From positions 1 to 46,503 of the forward strand of contig CANLAQ010000018.1 in assembly GCA_947488235.1 (NCBI GenBank): a stretch of DNA of 46,503 nt, in the 5' to 3' direction. This DNA is from Flavobacteriales bacterium (GTDB lineage: Bacteria; Bacteroidota; Bacteroidia; Flavobacteriales_D; Crocinitomicaceae). A program made the position numbers and the translations under genes. Each line of letters opens with the position of its first letter. Position 1 is the stretch's first letter. Shown here one piece after another: positions 42,591-46,503 of the stretch. Below the pieces are notes generated by a model. It made no database searches, had not been told where the DNA came from, and saw nothing but the letters and a program-made list of their open reading frames with translations.

Positions 42591-43582
42591 AATTAGGACT
42601 TATCTTATCCTTCAGTATTACCCTTTTGCTTTCGAGCAATAGTTGGACGCAACAAATGCCCCAGTACACTCAATTTACACAGAATAAATCATTATTCAAT
42701 CCTGCTGCAATGGCCTTGAACCAACATCAAGCGATTACCATGGCCAGTAGATGGCAGATGCTTGGATTTGGACTTGAACCAAAGACTGTTAGTCTTTATG
42801 GACAAATGAAATATCAAAAAAAGATAAAAGTCATTTTTAATCCAGCCAGTAGAATTGGTGAAGAGATCGTAGCGACAAGCAAAAAACAAAAAATAAAACT
42901 GAACCATTATTTTGGGGGACAAATAGTATCAGATAATTATGGGGCATTTAAAAGCACCAACTTTGATGGTAATTATGCTCTATCCATACCGATCAATGCC
43001 AAATGGAAAGCAAGTGTTGGCTTGAAAATAGGCATCGCTAATAATTCGTTTAATGCCAATCAGGCATCTGTATTAAACAGTGCAAATCCTTTACTGCCCT
43101 ATAATGGAGGAGATATTACCTATGATGAATTTACCTCCGGAAAACTAAATAAATTAAATATTTCAAGCGGAGCAGGATTTACGATAAGCAATAAAGAATT
43201 CTATTTGTCAATTGCAGCATTGAATTTAAATAAAAACAAATTTAGTTTCGGAAATTCAAGTATTGATTTTGATCAACGCATTCATTTTAATTTAATGACC
43301 GGTTATAACTTCAAAATTACAAATGGATTTGATCTTCAAACCGCCATTCTTCTTAAAAAAATGTATCCTACAAACCTTTCCATTGAGGGAAGTGCTATCG
43401 CTACTATAAATTACATTTTTTGGGGAGGGATAAATTATAGACACGCTTCGTCTCTTGGATTTTGCGCAGGAATGGAAATAACAGATGCCTTAAAAATTGG
43501 ATATTCCCTAGATTTTCCAACCACACGCATTAATAAATTCAGCAATGGCGGACACGAAATAATGATGAGTTATGCGTTCTAA
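42587..43582 (+). CDS. PorP/SprF-family type IX secretion membrane protein
   Basis: A 331-residue outer-membrane barrel protein with a signal peptide (about 1-22, ending SWTQ). The QMPQYTQFTQNKSLFNPAAMAL start is the family signature (soluble strand, then N-P-A), and the rest is a regular run of beta-strands closing with a short tail. Like the first cassette, it directly follows a type B cargo gene, here with a 4 bp overlap (ATGA). It is probably the partner needed to secrete or retain that cargo. The next gene, which has PD40 and OmpA domains, overlaps its 3' end by 11 bp. Confidence 0.9.
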   Translation: MKLGLILSFSITLLLSSNSWTQQMPQYTQFTQNKSLFNPAAMALNQHQAITMASRWQMLGFGLEPKTVSLYGQMKYQKKIKVIFNPASRIGEEIVATSKKQKIKLNHYFGGQIVSDNYGAFKSTNFDGNYALSIPINAKWKASVGLKIGIANNSFNANQASVLNSANPLLPYNGGDITYDEFTSGKLNKLNISSGAGFTISNKEFYLSIAALNLNKNKFSFGNSSIDFDQRIHFNLMTGYNFKITNGFDLQTAILLKKMYPTNLSIEGSAIATINYIFWGGINYRHASSLGFCAGMEITDALKIGYSLDFPTTRINKFSNGGHEIMMSYAF

Positions 43583-45182
43583 AATAACACTCTTTTGTTT
43601 CATTTATTTACTTGGCCAAACACTCCAAGCGCAAATTTATGACTTTACGACACCTTTAAGAATATTGGGAGGTGTAAATAGTTCGGCAGAAGAAACCAAT
43701 GCAGTATTGAGTAAAGATGGTCAAACTATTTATTTTGTAAGGACCTTGGAATCAAAAAACATCGGTGGAATTTACGATCAAGATATCTGGAGCAGTGAAT
43801 GGATTAAAGAAGAATGGTCCACTCCTAAAAACCTAATTGCTTTAAATAATAAATTGAATAATGCTCTTGTTGCCGCTCACGAAGATAGCAGCGGTAAAAA
43901 TTTATTCCTGCTCAGTAGTTATGAAATAGAGCGAGATAATACTAAGGGAATTGCACAAAGTAAAGTCAACAAAGAAGGAATCAGCGCACCGATTAAAATA
44001 AAAATGCCTGATTTAGATATTGATGGAAAATATGTTTCCTACTTTTTATCTGATGATGAAAAAATTCTAATCATTTCCTACGAAGGTTCTGATTCAGAGG
44101 GAGAGGAAGATTTATATGTTAGTATTTTAACCGATTCAGAATGGTCAAGTCCTGAACATATGGGAAGTGTAATCAATTCTGACGGCTTTGAAATCTCACC
44201 TTTTCTTTGTCCAAGCAACGATACTTTATTCTTTTCAAGTAATGGTTTTAAAGGAGAAGGAGATGCAGATATATTTTATAGCATTAGAAAAAACCGATGG
44301 AATAATTGGAGTAAACCTATCAATTTAGGCAAGAAAATAAACTCACCAAAATTTGATGCTTACTTCAGTAAACATGGCAGTAAGGTTTTATGGGCAAGCA
44401 ACAGAGATGGTAAAGATTGTGATATCTATACTTCCTGGACTATTGCACCTCCAAAACTAGAAATAGAAACACAAATAGTTCATGTTAGTACATTTCAAGG
44501 CTATGATGGCAGCGCTGAAATAATAATTAAGAGTGGCGTTGCACCCTTCAAATACAATTGGTCTAATGGAGCGACTGTTAAAGATTTGACAAATTTGAGA
44601 AAGGGAAGTTATACATTTACTGTTGTGGATGCTGTTGGACAGAAAACAACTGCTCAAATTGATATTAAAGAGCCTGAATTGACAGCAACAAAAACCATAC
44701 ATTTTCCTGCTGTTCAATTTGAATTTAACAGATGGTCATTTATCAATGATTCTAATGTAAATTCATTTGATTCTTTGAAATTTGTCGCCAAGTTATTGCA
44801 AGATTATCCCAATATCCAAATTGAATTAATTTCACATACTGACTCCCGAGGGGATGCAGAAATGAATCAAGCATTATCAGAAAATAGAGCTCGAGCGTGT
44901 TATCGATATTTGATAGAAGAACTTGGGATTGACCCTCGAAGAATTATTCCAGTGGGGAAAGGAGAAACCGAACCTGCTGTATGGTGGGACAAATCTAAGC
45001 AAGCAAGGGTTACACTGAATGAAGACTTTATCAATCAGTATAAATCTGAAGAATTGATCTATGAACAATTAAATCAAATAAACAGAAGAACTGAAGGCAA
45101 AATATTACGCCTTGATTTTGATGCGAATTTATTTCCCGAAGCTCCGATAGAATATTTGCAATATATTACAATCCCAAAATAA
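43572..45182 (+). CDS. PD40 beta-propeller, SprB repeat and OmpA-domain protein
   Basis: A 536-residue exported protein (signal peptide about 1-20, ending TLQAQ). Residues 35-295 carry PD40 propeller blades (GQTIYFVRTLE, DTLFFSSNGFKGEGDADIFYS and SKVLWASNRDGKDCDIYTS). Residues 300-370 form a SprB-type repeat (SGVAPFKYNWSNG, LRKGSYTFTVVDA). The OmpA peptidoglycan-binding domain follows, with HTDSRGD at 422-428 and LSENRARACYRYL. PorE-type proteins of this plan anchor the T9SS to peptidoglycan; here the protein may tie the neighbouring PorP/SprF protein to the cell wall. The SprB repeat between propeller and OmpA domain is less usual. It overlaps the PorP gene by 11 bp. Confidence 0.9.
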   Translation: MRSKITLFCFIYLLGQTLQAQIYDFTTPLRILGGVNSSAEETNAVLSKDGQTIYFVRTLESKNIGGIYDQDIWSSEWIKEEWSTPKNLIALNNKLNNALVAAHEDSSGKNLFLLSSYEIERDNTKGIAQSKVNKEGISAPIKIKMPDLDIDGKYVSYFLSDDEKILIISYEGSDSEGEEDLYVSILTDSEWSSPEHMGSVINSDGFEISPFLCPSNDTLFFSSNGFKGEGDADIFYSIRKNRWNNWSKPINLGKKINSPKFDAYFSKHGSKVLWASNRDGKDCDIYTSWTIAPPKLEIETQIVHVSTFQGYDGSAEIIIKSGVAPFKYNWSNGATVKDLTNLRKGSYTFTVVDAVGQKTTAQIDIKEPELTATKTIHFPAVQFEFNRWSFINDSNVNSFDSLKFVAKLLQDYPNIQIELISHTDSRGDAEMNQALSENRARACYRYLIEELGIDPRRIIPVGKGETEPAVWWDKSKQARVTLNEDFINQYKSEELIYEQLNQINRRTEGKILRLDFDANLFPEAPIEYLQYITIPK

Positions 45183-45184
45183 GA

Positions 45185-45805
45185 ATGAGTTTAATCGGTT
45201 TAATTTTTGAATTAGGAGTATTATTTGCCTGTTATGGATTTATTTGGTTTTTTATTAATCTAATCCTAAGATTGGCTTCCTTAGGAACCGATACGCCTAC
45301 TTGGTTAAGTTATATTATTCAAACGCTGCGCTATTTATTCTTAGTGAATTTAGTGCTCTTATTCATTGTAGATCAGAAAGAAATTAATTTAGCAAAACTC
45401 ATTCCTGCCTTGCTCATTTTGGTATTTTATTTCATTGGTAAGTTTCAGCAGAAATCAGAAAAATCAATGCGGATTAAAATATTTGGTCGGACGGATAATT
45501 TTCATCCAAAAACTGAAATTATAAGCATTTCAATAGCGCTTCTTGTTTTCGTTGGATTAATTTTCTATCCAGATTTTGCAAGAAATAACATTGCCATGTG
45601 GTTTCATGACACCATCGTCAATCTTAGGAAGATGACGCTTTTAGGATTCTTTTTTGATTTGTTCGGATTCTTCTTTCTGCTTCAAGTATTCTTTAAAATG
45701 ATCAACAGCTTGAATGCTATTATTATGGGAAAGCCTTTGTTTAAAATTAAAAGTAAGGTCAAAGTAGAGAAAAATGACTTTGATGATTATGAAGAAATTG
45801 AATAA
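45185..45805 (+). CDS. Hypothetical membrane protein ending the second T9SS cassette
   Basis: A 206-residue protein with about five hydrophobic segments and a charged cytoplasmic tail rich in Lys, Asp and Glu (KVKVEKNDFDDYEEIE). I do not recognise a family. The layout (paired helices, a RKIKIFGRTDNFHPK-like loop, then more helices) gives no clue to activity. It starts 2 bp after the OmpA-domain gene and is followed by a strong terminator, so it is the last gene of the cassette. It might help assembly or positioning of the OmpA-PorP-cargo set, but this is only from position. Confidence 0.7.
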   Translation: MSLIGLIFELGVLFACYGFIWFFINLILRLASLGTDTPTWLSYIIQTLRYLFLVNLVLLFIVDQKEINLAKLIPALLILVFYFIGKFQQKSEKSMRIKIFGRTDNFHPKTEIISISIALLVFVGLIFYPDFARNNIAMWFHDTIVNLRKMTLLGFFFDLFGFFFLLQVFFKMINSLNAIIMGKPLFKIKSKVKVEKNDFDDYEEIE

Positions 45806-45821
45806 AAGTTTTAACCAAAAA

Positions 45822-45839
45822 AAAGGGCCGAAGCCCTTT
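45822..45839 (+). terminator. Hairpin terminator after the second T9SS cassette
   Basis: A perfect 7 bp stem AAAGGGC/GCCCTTT with a CGAA tetraloop, preceded by a run of A and followed by T-rich sequence within 25 bp. It lies 16 bp after the membrane protein gene and would end the four-gene transcript. The A run before the stem also allows weak function on the other strand. Confidence 0.8.
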
Positions 45840-45953
45840 AAAATCTATTTTTTTTATTATTTAATTGACTGATTGCTTCGTTAACACAACATCTTTTTGT
45901 CATGATTTTAACTAAAAATACATGCCAAAAAGAGAACTATTTTATGTTTTTTC

Positions 45954-46000
45954 GCTGGATCTAATCCAGCTATTGACATTCAACCCCTTTTAGGGTTGAA
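45954..46000. repeat. Two tandem hairpins in the gap
   Basis: A perfect 7 bp palindrome GCTGGAT-CTA-ATCCAGC (45954-45970) is followed 8 bp later by a perfect 8 bp stem TTCAACCC/GGGTTGAA with a six-base loop (45979-46000). Neither is followed by a good T run. They may be remnants of a mobile or REP-like repeat, or weak terminators. The rest of the 244 bp between 45806 and 46049 holds nothing else I can name. Confidence 0.5.
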
Positions 46001-46049
46001 AAATTATTTTATTAAATGTTTAGTTTGACCATTAACAGTTAACAAATAA

Positions 46050-46289
46050 GATCCAAATCCAAGTTCAGGAGATTTCCAAATAGTCATTAACAATAATGAA
46101 TTTTTGGGAGCCTCTATTTTGAAGGTGATGGATACAAAAGGTTCGGTTATTCACCAACGCACCATCGATGTAAAAGCAGGGCAAAACTTAATTAACATTC
46201 AACACCTAGATTTGTCGTCTGGCATCTACTATTTAAGTTTGTCGAATGGAGATAAATTAATTGAGGTAATAAAACTTAGTATCAGATAG
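46050..46289 (+). pseudogene. Orphan T9SS type A sorting domain, protein missing
   Basis: The frame opens right after an in-frame TAA (46047-46049) and reads DPNPSSGDFQIVINNNEFLG, then ILKVMDTKGSVIHQRTIDV, a GQNLINIQHLDLSSGIYYL stretch and SNGDKLIEVIKLSI, then stop. This is a complete type A C-terminal sorting domain with its PNP start, D-LSSGIYYL and K-L-I end. No cargo protein or signal peptide precedes it; the sequence upstream has stops and hairpins. The only start codon for a 61-residue reading is a TTG at 46104, inside the domain. I read it as the last piece of a decayed or deleted cargo gene. Bits such as this also arise at recombination points between cargo genes. Confidence 0.7.
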
Positions 46290-46503
46290 GTAATTTATCA
46301 AATCATCGCACTCTTTCTCATTTTCACTCTGACACAAAAGCGCAAGTTCAATAGCGAGAAACAGATTGAAAATGAGGTGAGCAAGAAAGCCTGATTTGGA
46401 AAATTATTTTCTAATAAATATCGGTTTAATAGTGTTCCAAACTACGATGGGGAAGAAATGCATTGGTATGGCGAAACCATAAATCAAATAGTAAAAACTT
46501 TCA
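46290..46503 (+). other. Unassigned, possibly decayed coding sequence to the window edge
   Basis: In the same frame as the sorting domain, sequence after its stop reads through a hydrophobic stretch and KRKFNSEKQIENEVSKKA to a TGA at 46392. From 46395 to the edge the frame stays open and gives a protein-like stretch ending NYDGEEMHWYGETINQIVKTF, but it has no start codon at a sensible place. It may be the 5' part of a broken gene, or chance. I do not recognise any family. Confidence 0.2.

Noticed and set aside
46104..46289. Small independent 61-residue gene starting with TTG
   Set aside because: The frame already encodes the sorting domain from 46050, so the TTG lies inside the domain; a remnant is the simpler reading.

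Overview
The window is a compact, AT-rich chromosomal segment from a member of the phylum Bacteroidota (Flavobacteriia/Sphingobacteriia-like). The reasons are: type IX secretion (T9SS) cargo proteins with type A and type B sorting domains, PorP/SprF-like outer-membrane proteins, DUF3127 and DUF4783 proteins, a Bacteroidota-type LptD C-terminus, an S46 dipeptidyl peptidase, start codons without Shine-Dalgarno sequences, and several -7 boxes of the Bacteroidota form TAnnTTTG. I see no tRNA, rRNA operon, CRISPR array, intact insertion sequence, phage gene or replication origin. Most of the segment looks like ordinary chromosomal backbone; only the right-hand end looks decayed.

Layout. 1-3.6 kb: the 3' end of an LptD-like gene; a convergent three-gene unit (unknown protein, ABC ATPase, YihY/BrkB membrane protein); an NAD(P)-binding reductase. 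3.6-8.4 kb: a membrane-anchored protein with a possible lysozyme-like fold, a TPR/PD40 lipid- or periplasm-directed protein, and a MuiA-like protein carrying an extra carboxypeptidase-regulatory domain. 8.4-11.9 kb: first T9SS cassette, a type B cargo adhesin followed directly by a PorP/SprF protein. 12-17.2 kb: truA with a coupled haem-type membrane protein, a receptor-plug protein without a barrel, fabD, a MORN/YwqK-like exported protein, and a flavin reductase with a DUF3127 protein. 17.2-22.7 kb: two exported amidohydrolases, an AlkD-like DNA alkylation repair protein and the RNase P RNA, all on the minus strand. 22.7-28.5 kb: a type A T9SS cargo protein, a very large superfamily 1 helicase, yidD and a lytic transglycosylase. 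28.4-33.2 kb: a tightly overlapping unit (polytopic membrane protein, asnB, menC, msrB). 33.2-38.3 kb: rlmH, a DUF4783 protein, a family 2 glycosyltransferase with an N-terminal extracytoplasmic domain, and an S46 peptidase predicted to be DPP11-like. 38.3-45.8 kb: ribF with an overlapping leucine-rich-repeat gene, then the second T9SS cassette (type B cargo, PorP/SprF, PD40-OmpA protein, membrane protein) ending in a clear terminator. 45.8-46.5 kb: two tandem hairpins, an orphan type A sorting domain with no protein in front of it, and unassigned sequence.

How the genes work together. Much of the coding capacity serves the cell surface: LptD-like lipopolysaccharide insertion, secreted adhesins with their dedicated PorP/SprF partners and OmpA-type anchors, exported hydrolases and peptidases, and polysaccharide-related membrane enzymes. 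Housekeeping genes (truA, fabD, rnpB, yidD, rlmH, ribF, menC, asnB, msrB) lie between these. Genes are packed very closely: several convergent pairs end within 0-5 bp of each other or overlap, and many co-directional pairs overlap by 1-4 bp.

I did not find a clearly new multi-gene system. The best leads are a set of probable leaderless genes whose -7 box sits 4 bp before the start codon, the orphan sorting domain at the right edge, the helicase with an unusually long segment between its ATPase motifs, the glycosyltransferase with an exported domain, and the metal-ligand-poor amidohydrolase partner.
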